A stretch of 64,000 nucleotides of DNA from Amoeboaphelidium protococcarum (taxonomy: Eukaryota; Aphelidiomycota; Aphelidea), in assembly GCA_023515745.1 (NCBI GenBank), contig JALECJ010000006.1, forward strand, positions 158,957-222,956, in the 5' to 3' direction. Under the pieces are notes generated by a model. It saw only the letters and a program-made list of their open reading frames with translations, was not told the origin of the DNA and did no database searches. Made by a program: the position numbers and the translations under genes. Below are positions 35,824 to 47,679 of the stretch, one piece after another. Each line of letters starts with the position of its first letter. Within the stretch, counting starts at the first letter, position 1.

Positions 35824-37316
35824 ATGAGTGCTGATAATATCGAGTCCAAGAGCAGGTTCGAACTGCTGCAAGAGTGGAAAAAGGCCAAGTATGTGGACGA
35901 TCCGTCTCCTAATAACAGTAGTGCATCCATTCTAAAAGAACTTAGCTCTAAGAATCAACTCAATACGGTATTATCATTGCTATTTAAGTTGCCAACTAAT
36001 CTTATTGTTTCATAGTGTAGTTGAAACAAAATCCTTTAAGAGCAAAAGAGAATACACCAGTAAGTTTATTTACTCATCCACTTATTCATAATGTGATATC
36101 ATTTATATCCATTCATTGTATTTTGTAGCCATTTATTCAAGGAGTAAATAGACTTTCAGCGTCCGTCCCTGTAAAGCCTGTTGGTCTCAAAGTATCGTAA
36201 AAGATCAATGAAAATGCTGCAATGAAGAGCATCTCTCATTTATCCAAGATTGGTGCAGATAAAAGTAAAGATGGCAATGATGACTTGCAAAAGTTAATAG
36301 AAAAGTCTTTGCGGTTTACCAAGGGCAATTAAAAGTAGCTGGTGGATATGTTGTAATAATTATCAATGGATAATGGATCCCAAGCTTAAATCTCCCGTCT
36401 GAAATAGACAATCTCTAATATGTAAGGGGAATTGATTGAGAAGGACGCCAAATTGCAAGAGTTGCGCTCAAAATGGCAACAATCTAGAGCTGCGGATAAA
36501 GAGCGATAGATACAAGTTCAAGATTATGAGTAGAAAGTTTTGTCGTATTAGTAATAAGTGGATTCATTGTTGCCGGAGAGAGATGCATACAAAGAGCAAG
36601 TTGCATAATTGCAGGATAGTGTGTAATAACTCTAGGGAGATGTCGATTGTAAATGTCGGCTTATTGATCAATATCAGACCAATTACGTTCCATCTGAAGT
36701 ACTAGAAGAGTTGTAACAAGCCTATAACGAGATGTTAGTTCAAAATGAAGAGTAAGAGTTATTACTGTCAGAGGCTGCAGAAGAATTGGAACATTTGACT
36801 GCGCGTAATAATGATCTAAGGCAAGAGCTAATTAAACAAGAGTGCTGCATATCTGAATCAAAGAATGAGATTATGGAGAAAGATCTTTAGATTAAGCAAC
36901 AACTTGAGTCCGAGAAAGAAGTAGAGTAGAGTAGTAATAAAGAGTGTACTGAAGTTGGCGTGTAATGTGACCGTTATATAGATCCTCTGGTGATTGAAGC
37001 TTAGATTGCAATTCAAGAATTTAAAAGTTTAAAATTTGCAAACGCGCTAGTTATGGAACAAATGTTGCAGTAGAAGTAATAATTTTAGAGAGAGATTGGT
37101 CAGCTGAAATCTAGATGCGAGGCCAGCCGGGATTGGAAAGTGCAATTTGAAAAGAGTCAGAAGCAGTTGTAGGACATGAAGGCCAAGGTTGCGAAATTAT
37201 AGCGACTCCTCTCCGATCAAGAGTCTGATTGTCTGAAGAAATAGCAAGAGAATGAACAATTGGTTGCGACAATTTAAGAGTTGAAGAAGTTTATTGAAGA
37301 GAGTGCTGATACGTGA
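35824..37316 (+). CDS. long Gln-rich coiled-coil protein
   Basis: 456 residues from three exons (introns 35968-36020 and 36060-36128). After a ~100-residue basic/Ser-rich head, almost the whole protein is heptad-patterned coiled coil rich in Gln, Glu, Leu and Lys (QLVDMLQQLSMDNGSQAQIS, EELQQAYNEMLVQNEEQELL, LQDMKAKVAKLQRLLSDQES), with one non-helical break near EVGVQCDRYIDPLVIEAQ. About a quarter of residues are Gln, most encoded by TAA/TAG. Structural, tethering or spindle-pole/golgin-like roles are possible, but I do not recognise an orthologue. Second-exon size (39 nt) and in-phase splicing support the model. Confidence 0.65.
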
Positions 37317-37539
37317 TTTATAGTGATGAAGTTGATACGAATAATGATGCTGATAATGATGTTGATCTGATTAACGATATATTTGATACTTATATAATCT
37401 TTCATTTTTGATAAATTTATGATCTTTACAGGGAACTTGTATTCTGTATGAAGGTTTGAATGATTTAAGTGATATTCCATCTTTATCGACGGGTTTTCCT
37501 CATATTTCTCTTGCCATCTTAACGGTTCCGCTTGCAAAG

Positions 37540-38477
37540 ATGAAATCACTTCATATTTTGGTAAGTTTATGAGCGGTACTTTAGTAAAGACATTATCATA
37601 CTTGTAATATGTTCTGTAGGTTACAAATATTTCATAACTTGTCAAAGAGAAGGATTTGTATGATGTGTTTAAACATTGTGGACGTGTAGTTCTAATGAAG
37701 CCATGTATAGTGTCTGGCCTTGGAAAGAGTGCAATTTTCATTTACCAGGACACGTCAGACTCGGTATGCGCATTGTATCTTGATGGAGTAGTTATTGGAG
37801 ATTTGCCTGTTGTAGTTAAGCCGCTTCTTAATTATCCTTCTCATTAGTAGATGGAATTCATTATGGATAATTTCCCAGCTGATGATATTGTAAACAATAT
37901 TTCGCGCGTTGTGGAATAATGTCTTGATGTGTCGCTGAAGTCTTAATAATAAATACTGACTCAGTCTGATGCTGAAGAATTATAGAGGATGTTCTCAGGT
38001 ATTAGTGAACATGTAATAGTTGAAGATTAAAGTAATAGTGATGCTAGTATGTAATAAGATGATATGAAGGGCGGGGAGATCATTGTCCATTTTGACGCGT
38101 TCCAGGATGCATGGTAGTTGCTATAACAGCCATTGGTTGAGATTAATGGAAAAAAGTTAAAATCATCAATATCATCTTAATCTGCGTGTCAAGTTATAGA
38201 AAAGTAATTAAGATCTAAATTGCTGTAATCTAAAAGGACTTCCATTGATTAGCAGTATGATAGTTCATCAATGCAGTAAGATAGGCGACGTTCTCGTTCA
38301 CCGGCCACAACTAACTATGGAAGTTATAAACGAGATTATGACCAGGATTTTAATCCTCAATATCGCGATTAAAGGGACAAAATTAATAGCGCAACTTAAA
38401 GTTAGTATTACCATCGCGGCGCTTAGGAAGATCAATCGCATCTGAGATATCAATAAACCAAGCGATAACGAAAGTGA
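37540..38477 (+). CDS. RRM-containing RNA-binding protein with RS-like tail
   Basis: 292 residues in two exons (intron 37561-37619). The splice joins MKSLHIL to VTNISQLVKEKDLYDVFKHC, giving an RNP2-like strand, helix and GRVVLMKP strand, followed by KSAIFIYQDTSDSVCALYLD, a complete RRM. A second, weaker RRM-like half (GGEIIVHFDAFQDAWQLLQQ) lies near residue 180. The C-terminus is Gln/Arg/Ser/Tyr-rich (DRRRSRSPATTNYGSYKRDY). This suggests a splicing or mRNP protein. The frame stays open upstream to a TTTACAG acceptor at 37431, so a longer N-terminus is possible. The exact family is not recognised. Confidence 0.6.
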
Positions 38478-38528
38478 ACGTCAAGCATGTAATGTAAATA
38501 CCATAATCAATTTAAAATACTGTATTAT

Positions 38529-39272
38529 TCACTTTCTCTTTCTGTTGTTATCATTCGACTATCTTCTCTTATTCTCATTATTTTTCAACATTATGATCAG
38601 AATTCTAATGAATATAGCAATCAAATCTGCAAACAGTTCAACCGAATGACCAATAAAGTCTCTGGAGCCTAGTGCAGCCTTCTCAATAATAATCTACGTG
38701 TCAAATATAACATATCCCATAAATACCAATAGTCCTAGGTACAACTCTCCAGTGTACAGCATCTTTGATCTTACAAACATATTAAACAGCGAAGTCCACA
38801 TCAGAATCGACATTCCGCTGGCAAGTATGCCACCCAAATACAAGTAGGACCTTCTTTTAGCATTCAAAGCCACGCCAGTAAATCCAATAAATACCAGCGC
38901 TGTACATACAACAGCATGCAATACAATCTTCTCATCAATAAACATCACCATGTGTAACAGCGGTCCAATAGCCAGTCCTTACAGTAAGCCGAATCCCAAC
39001 AGCATGGCAAATCTCAGATTCTAATTCTCTCTAGTGGCAGCCAGCGACTTGATACCGAATATCAGAGCAAAGCTGGCAATCATCGTCAGTATCCCAGGAG
39101 ACCATAAATTTATAGCCACATTAAGATACACGCCTAAAGCACAACTTGCAACAGCAGCGGCCAGACTGGAGTATACTCTGACCAGATGATTCTTTATGGG
39201 CAGAGTGATATCAGACGAAGCTTTGAAGGCGCTCTACCAATTGTACTACTAACTTCTTTCTTAGTACGTCAT
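38529..39272 (-). CDS. Bax inhibitor-1 (TMBIM6-like) ER membrane protein
   Basis: 247 residues, single exon, with seven hydrophobic segments. BI-1 proteins leak Ca2+ from the ER and protect against cell death. Matching features: N-terminal [20 protein letters not shown] (cf. TPSTQQHLKKVY), [60 protein letters not shown] with the Asp pair used in Ca2+/pH sensing, and C-terminal [20 protein letters not shown] plus a basic tail ([14 protein letters not shown]). Human TMBIM6 is 237 residues. The start is the ATG giving MTYQERSQQYNWQSAF. Confidence 0.92.
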
Positions 39273-39526
39273 AATCAATCGTTATTAATCTTAATCTCAA
39301 TTTATATTTACTATGTTCTGTTTATTCAGTTGTTTCCACTAAAAAAGGTGCGGTTAAGTATAGAAATCAGAATGGAAACAAAAGGGAGTGGGAATTTCGG
39401 CGAACGTTGGAGAAGACTGGCGGACAATTGTCATTTAAAGCAGAGTGGATCACATGTGCTTAAGCAAAGCTGCATCCAGTGATGGAATATATTAAATATT
39501 AAATTATTAAAAGACAAATGATATAT

Positions 39527-41359
<1,833 letters not shown>

Positions 41360-41787
41360 AGTAGTTCGCGACAGGAAAGAAATTTGTATAATAAATCAAA
41401 GCGGTTCTAGGTTGATAAATATTGTACACTTTAAAACATAAACGCTTAAACAGTAGGCAGACTTTGCCAATTGAGTAATCAGTCGTCATCAATTAGCGGA
41501 AATTGGGAAAGTTTAAGATTGGACGCGCGTTACAGACCATTTGAGATTGATTGGAAGAGTGTAACGGCACAGCGTTTCATGTGATTGGCCAGATCGCTTA
41601 AATTGGTTGTGTTCATTGATTGACTATTCAATCGACGGTTATATAACAACAACTAACCTCAGCCTCATCAACTCTTCTTTTTCTCTTTACGTTGTACTTA
41701 TCTATCTCACAATTCATCTGTTGTTAATTTGAATCGTAATTCTTACCTACTTACCTGCGTGTGTGAGGAAAAACAGCAACAATCACC
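41360..41787. promoter_or_regulatory. divergent intergenic region, CDC5L / OSR1-like kinase
   Basis: 428 bp containing two promoters, an ACGCG motif near 41523 and a pyrimidine-rich leader before the kinase ATG. No gene is supported. Confidence 0.35.
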
Positions 41788-43365
41788 ATGTCATCATCAT
41801 CATCAAATTAATCAACGTCCCCATCAAGGTCCACCAGCCGTGATAGTAATCATCATGAAGGTTAGTCGCCACCAGCTGCAAAGAGAGGACATAATCGTAG
41901 TCTGAGTAGTGGAATATCTCTGATTAGCAATAATCAGTTGGCTAATAATCACAGACGCAAAGAGTCATTGTCACAGAAATTTCAGTCTTTGGCGCGAAAG
42001 ACCTCTCTGTAGTACCAATCTGGTTAAGGAATACTGGCTAATATCACAGGTGGCTTGAATAAAGATGACCAGGAATCTCTTTGTTAGGAGAATCAGCACA
42101 ATCTTTTGGTATCTATGAATCCTCAGGATTATGAACTTGGTAGTGTTGTGGGTTATGGCTCTTCTGCCACTGTTTATATTGCAAAGTTTAAGCCTACGGA
42201 CGCGTAAGTCGCGATCAAGATGATTGATCTGGATATGTTTGAGCGTAATCAGATTGATGAACTGCGTCGTGAACTGCAAATTATGACTCTGTGTCGACAT
42301 GCTAATCTATTGCCAGTCTATGCATCATTTGTCAAAGATCATTTCCTGTACATTGTTGCGCCGTTCATTGAAGTTGGTTCGTGTTTGGATATACTGCGTA
42401 ATGGGTTTCAGGATGGCCTTGATGAAGTATCTATCGCGACAATACTCAAGTAGGCACTGCAGGGACTGGACTATCTGCATCGCAACAATCATATCCATCG
42501 TGATGTCAAGTCTGGTAATCTGTTGATTGACTCTGATGGTAGCGTATACCTCGCCGACTTTGGCGTTAGTAGCTCTTTGGCAGAGTATGGCGAAAGAGGA
42601 AGTCAGCGCAAGACTTTTGTCGGGACACCGTGCTTCATTGCTCCAGAAGTATTGAGCACCGGGTAGTCAAAGAGTGGTTATGACTGCAAAGCTGATATTT
42701 GGTCATTTGGTATAACAGCCTTGGAGTTGGCGTATGGTCGCGCACCTTACTCTCACTATCCTCCGCTGAAGGTGTTGATGCTCACTCTGAATCATGACCC
42801 TCCACGTCTGGATAGAGATGGGGCTAATCATAAGTACTCAAAATCTTTCCAGTAAATGATTGACGCGTGCCTGGTGAAAGATCCTCGTAAAAGACTCTCC
42901 GCCAAAAAACTGCTTGAGCATGCATTTTTCAAGCAGGCCAAACGGAAAGATTATCTGGTAAAGACTCTACTTGACCACGTCAAACCTCTGCTCGAACGTA
43001 ATGTTAAGAAGCCTAATGAGTCTCAGAAATCAAGCGGTCGTGGTGTCAGTTGGGACTTTTCAACGGTGGAGGCTGATGCTCTCAACCGAATGATGGAGAA
43101 GGTCGGAATGGAAGAGTAGGCCGGATCTTTGCCAGCAGATAAAGAAAATCAGAATTAAAATCAACAAGCTGGCAAATAATCTAGTACTGTCAAGAAGGGT
43201 CGGTTCAATGTTAGTGAGTCCACAGAGCTTGACGCTGCTTAAACTGAAGAACAGCCGTATCCGCAATCAGGCGACTTTGAGAATGACGATGATACCGAGA
43301 CTATGAAGCGTGTTCCTATTAACTCCAACGGTAAGAAGTCTCGCTTCAAGGTAACTTTTGAATGA
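41788..43365 (+). CDS. STE20-family kinase, OSR1/SPAK/Fray-like
   Basis: 525 residues, single exon. The kinase domain (~110-365) is complete: [14 protein letters not shown] (Lys ~141), [16 protein letters not shown], the activation loop [34 protein letters not shown] and a subdomain XI Arg. The sequence [12 protein letters not shown] plus the downstream tail and total length (OSR1 527) fit germinal-centre-kinase VI, which controls ion transport and osmotic responses downstream of WNK in animals. The tail contains two RFxV motifs (KGRFNV and SRFKV). I do not see a clear CCT domain. The N-terminal 100 residues are Ser/Gln/Asn-rich. Confidence 0.88.
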
Positions 43366-43512
43366 TAACAATTATTGTATTTAATGTCTTTAAGTTATTT
43401 AACTTTCAATACTTTATGAACTAATGTTACAGCTTATTGTTCTTTCGTGATGATAATCATATCACAGGTTAAAGCAACGGTCCATCGTCTCCCAACACAA
43501 AAGTTGGCGAAA

Positions 43513-44780
43513 ATGAACGCGACATAAGCAGAACTTGTCGACGAACGCGCAATAGACCTTCCATACAAATAGAATGGCCGTTCTATAGTCGCTGTGGATA
43601 TTGGTAAGATTGCATACTCATTTCAAGGCTTATTATAAATATCTAACTTAAGTTTTATAATTTACATTGTGTAGGCGGAACTTTGGCCAAGGTGGTGCAC
43701 TTTGTGAAAAATCAAAATAGTGCCACTGATGCACCAAGCGAATAATCAAGTACGGGTGGATGTTTAAACTTTCACCATTTTGAGACGCAGAACATTGAGA
43801 TGTGTGTGGATTTCATAAGATAGCTTGCTAGTAAGGACAGCGGTATAATTTTGAAAGCAACTGGCGGAGGATCGTACAAGTATGCTCATCTCCTTGAAGC
43901 GACTGGGGTAAAATGCCTTGAGAAGGAGGATGAGATGGACTGTCTTATCACTGGGCTATCTTTTCTGATTTCAGAGGTGAAGAATGAAGTGTTCACGTAT
44001 AGCGACTCTCTCCCCATCCAGTATGAAGTTGCAGGGCCACCGTCGAGTTCTCGATTTCCGTATCTCCTGGTCAACATTGGCAGTGGTGTTTCCATTCTCA
44101 AAGTTGACTCGCCCAGTTCATTTTAACGTGTCAGCGGTAGGATTGTCTGAATTTGTGATAGGCATTCAACTGCTGAACGTGTTTAAATAAAATTTTGTAG
44201 GTTCATCGCTAGGTGGAGGTACTCTGTGGGGACTGCTGAAAGTATTAACCAGGGCAGAGACTTTTGATGACATGCTGAAGATGAGTGAGAGCGGTGATAA
44301 CAGAACTGTGGACATGATGGTTGGAGATATATATGGCACAGATTATTCTAAAGTTGGTTTAAGTGCGAGTACTATCGCAAGTTCGTTTGGCAAAGTCTTT
44401 AGAATGCCCTTATCCTCGCCTCGAGACTCTGACGCTGATAATCCACATTTAAATCCGTCAGATGTTGCCAAAAGGTTGGTCTTTATATCTCAACTTTCTA
44501 ATAAATCACTTTATCGGTCAAAAATTAACGCGTTATGTGTAGTCTTTTATTTATGGTGAGTAACAATATAGGATAGATTGCATACTTGAATGCTAAAGTT
44601 CATAACGTGAAAAATATCTACTTTGGTGGCTCATATATTCGCGGCCATCCAGAGACAATGAGAACTTTGTCATTTGCTGTCAAGTATTGGTCCAATAGCT
44701 CCATGCAGGCATACTTTCTTAGACACGAAAGCTATTTAGGAGCTCTTGGGGCTTATCTGAAAGGAGATTAGATTAAATGA
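43513..44780 (+). CDS. eukaryotic-type (PanK II) pantothenate kinase
   Basis: 354 residues from four exons (introns 43604-43674, 44137-44200, 44475-44542). It phosphorylates pantothenate, the first and regulated step of CoA synthesis. Motifs: SIVAVDIGGTLAKVVHF, LKATGGGSYKYAHLLE, LLVNIGSGVSILKV, the spliced VSGSSLGGGTLWGLLKVLT, DIYGTDYSKVGLSASTIASS, KSLLFMVSNNIGQIAYLNA and NVKNIYFGGSYIRGH. Each predicted splice joins halves of a conserved block. The length is close to yeast Cab1 (367). The C-terminus ends soon after SYLGALGAYLKGD, as usual. Confidence 0.95.
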
Positions 44781-45129
44781 TATTTGTTACTATTTTCTCT
44801 ACTTGACCCAATCTTATTTATTACATAGATCGTAAAGTCGATCATTCAAGTGTTGTTAATTCTTGAGTTCAATGAGCATCAGATTAATTTAAAAGTCGCG
44901 TCTTGCATCTACATCCAAGTTTAAAGTTGCCCTGGACATTGATGATATAAGTGCCTGCGTTATGTCGTATAACTCAAAATGCTTACAATTATACACACAG
45001 AAGTTCAGGTGTTGTAATGTTGGCAAAACGAAACGAAACGCTAAACTGATCGATCAATGTGACCTTTTACCCCCTTTCCTCTATATTAATTTATATAAAT
45101 TTATAATCAGAAAACAGTGTATACTTTAA
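44781..45129. other. intergenic, contains an orphan duplicate exon
   Basis: 349 bp between PanK and the nuclease-like gene. The only notable content is the copy of the HDHD5-like first exon described separately. Confidence 0.5.
44872..44945 (+). pseudogene. orphan duplicate of the HDHD5-like first exon
   Basis: Positions 44878-44945 match 46482-46549 almost base for base (GTCGCGTCTTGCATCTACAT shared), about 1.6 kb apart in the same orientation. The real copy is exon 1 of the HAD gene, encoding a presequence-like MVIRLIQKSRLASTSKFGVA and DID before a GTACGT donor. Here an ATG is kept (MSIRLIQ...), GGG is AAA, and the donor GATGGTACGT has become GATGATATAA, so it cannot splice as in the parent. 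It reads on ~80 codons to a TGA. This is probably a dead fragment. Confidence 0.75.
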
Positions 45130-46067
45130 ATGGATTTTTACAATCAGTAACTAGCTGCCTTAGAGCTAGAAATCAAAGATGTCGTTAAGAAACAGACTTG
45201 CTTGCAGAAGAAGGTTCAGCAAGGAACCATTACGGATGAAGAGGAAATCGAGCTGGCTGGCATTGACAAGTTGCTCGAGAAACTGAGAGCCTCAGCCAAG
45301 CGCTACGTTTCGTTCATCAAGCTTGCCATCATGGAACCTCCAGTATTTAAATCGTTCAGTGATGCTGATGAAGAATGGATTGAAGCAGTTACAGGGGTTG
45401 ATACGTCGTATCGCCGATGGACGAGCTATGTAGTGGATGATTCTATTTTGCCGCGGCCTGGATTTCTAACCGCGTTTATGGAAGTTTTTTAAGGCGTACA
45501 TCAATTCACTGAAGCTGGTCGTCGCTTTTTTCTCAACTCCTTCTGGATATCATTAATCGTCCAGAGTTCGAAGGATGTTTGAGACTCTTTCCATAATTGG
45601 AACTGTCGGTGACGGAGTCAAATGGGGTTGAAGAACGCAAGCTGGGCGGAAGAACAGACTACACAATCGGCTTCGGCAAAGGAAAAGATATTCTATCCAA
45701 GGCAATCCCTCGTGAAGTCCATCTGGTAGCTGTGGAGGCAAAGACAAGCATCGGACTATTGGATATGTTGCAGTGTGTTGCCGAAGCTGCTACTTTATAC
45801 AAAATTCGCGTGGACGCTCGTAAGCCTAAAAAGAGCGTGTGGGGAATTCTATCCAATGCGGAAACATGGAAATTTATTTTTATTGATGAAGCTGGATTGT
45901 TGTGGAAAAGTGACGCGTATTTCATGCCCTTGGACTGTTATGACGAGTCGAAGGTGTTGCAGGTGTATCGGATGGTTTATCATATGATTAAGTGTTGTCA
46001 TGAAGCTTGTACTCCACCTACGTCTACGGTTCTTTCTGTCGAGTCCCTTAGCAGGTTAAAGGTATGA
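45130..46067 (+). pseudogene. PD-(D/E)XK nuclease-like protein, frameshifted
   Basis: The first ~130 codons (MDFYNQQLAALELEIKDVVK onward) are in one frame and the last ~180 in the frame one base back; the switch falls around a run of six T at 45524-45529. The second part holds a PD-(D/E)XK core: GGRTDYTIGFGKGKD, VHLVAVEAK, a helical QCVAEAATLYKIR and VWGILSNAETWKFIFIDEAG. This arrangement is common in expanded nuclease-like/crinkler-type families of fungi and oomycetes. Either the gene is a recent pseudogene, or the T run is miscalled, or it frameshifts. No splice that fixes the phase was found. An accessory gene by its family. Confidence 0.6.
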
Positions 46068-46475
46068 ATAAAATTAATTTGCGCGTCTGCCTGAGCGTTG
46101 CTTTCTTAATTCGGATCATGGCATTATCACAGGGCTGTAGTTAAATATTATATCGCATTGTCGCCTTCATACGTCCAATACGGTTTTCAAATATTCACGT
46201 CGTGAGCGCACTAAAAGGATTTGCACAACAGTACAATATTATTCATGCGACCTATTCAAGATAACTGCGTTATAATCGTATTCAGCCAAAACTGTTCTTA
46301 ATTTTATATCCATCATCCGCATGAATAAGTTTCTTATATAGTAGCCCAGACATGAATGGATACACCTGTCTCCTTTCTTTACCCTGTACCCAAAGACTTG
46401 GAAATCTTTTTTCAATTTTTGTTGTTAGACACTAAAGAAAGATCATTCGTTTATATTTGTATATTCTAACATCTA
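46068..46475. other. intergenic
   Basis: 408 bp, AT-rich, no gene seen; upstream region of the HAD gene. Confidence 0.4.
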
Positions 46476-47628
46476 ATGGTTATCAGATTAATTTAAAAGT
46501 CGCGTCTTGCATCTACATCCAAGTTTGGGGTTGCCCTGGACATTGATGGTACGTAATCGAGTTAAACTGTGTAATGTTTATGCTTATCATTGCAGTGTAG
46601 GTGTCCTCATTAGAGGTGGCTAATGTCTCAAAGGAACGCGTCGAGCATTGGAAATGTTGAATGGAGACAATAAACATAATCGCCAAATACCTCATGTCTT
46701 CCTCACCAATGGCGGAGGATTGCTGGAGAAGAAGAAGGCGGAGAAGCTGTCTGCTGTAATTGGAATGCCGGTTGATGCTGATCGAATGATTTAATGTCAT
46801 ACTCCGATGCGATCGCTCTCTACGGTTCCTGAGCTAAGAGATGGCCCTATTCTGGTAATAGGCCCAAGTTCATGCAAGGAGGTGATGCTATCGTACGGAT
46901 TTAAACGCCCGGTGATGTCCACCGACGTTCTCAGCTGGCATCCATCGATTTGGCCATTTCGTCAGGTGCCATAAAGCGCGGCTCCGTTTGATATCAACGA
47001 CACGCCATTTCGTGCTGTTTTCGTATGTCATGATAGTCGCGATTGGGGAATAGATGTTCAGGTGGCTTGTGATGTTCTTAGATCAGAAGATGGATATTTA
47101 GGAACTTTGTCGCCATCTCATCATTAGCCTGACTTTCGCTAGTCTGTGCCATTGTACTTTTCCAATCCTGACTTTACTTGGGCTAATGATTTCTCGGTGC
47201 CTCGGTTTGCTCAGGGCGCGTTTAGACTGTCAATGGAACGCCTGTATTACGAGCTTACCGGACACAATCTGGTGGTGGCCGCTGAGTATGGCAAGCCGTT
47301 CAAGGCGATGTATGATTATGCAAAGTAAAAGTTCCGAGAGCAGGCAGGTGGTTAATCAGCGATTGAGCGTGTCTATGGTGTCGGAGATAATGTTTCTTCC
47401 GATATCGTAGGTGCTAATTAAGCCGGGTGGTAGTCAGTGCTGGTGAAGACGGGAGTATGGTAAGAAGATTAAGGCTTTTAATCTCCTCGCAAGTACCACC
47501 TTCCGTCGTCAATTACGAAGCATAACAGCAAAGATCGACTCAAAGAACTGATCACGCCCAAACTTATAGTGGAAGATGTAAAGGAAGCTATTGAGAAGAT
47601 ATTAGAGATAGAGAGTGGTGATCTATGA
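46476..47628 (+). CDS. HAD-superfamily hydrolase, HDHD5/CECR5-like, probably mitochondrial
   Basis: 366 residues, two exons; a 52-nt intron (46549-46600) splits the motif I DIDGV. The N-terminus MVIRLIQKSRLASTSKF is basic and Ser/Thr-rich like a mitochondrial presequence. HAD class IIA features: ALDIDGVLIRGG, VFLTNGGGLLEKKKAEKL (motif II T/N), GHNLVVAAEYGKPFKAMYDY (motif III Lys) and VYGVGDNVSSDIVGANQAGW (motif IV). The central cap includes SNPDFTWANDFSVPRFAQGA, typical of HDHD5. The physiological substrate is unknown. Exon 1 has been copied to a site 1.6 kb upstream. Confidence 0.88.
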
Positions 47629-47679
47629 ATGTATTCTATACATGATTCTACGCGCCATTCAATGTATGGTTAACATTAA

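Noticed and set aside
37274-37741. Minus-strand frame of 155 codons over the RRM gene
   Set aside because: Low-complexity Ile/Asn-rich translation opposite a plus-strand RRM with in-phase splicing.
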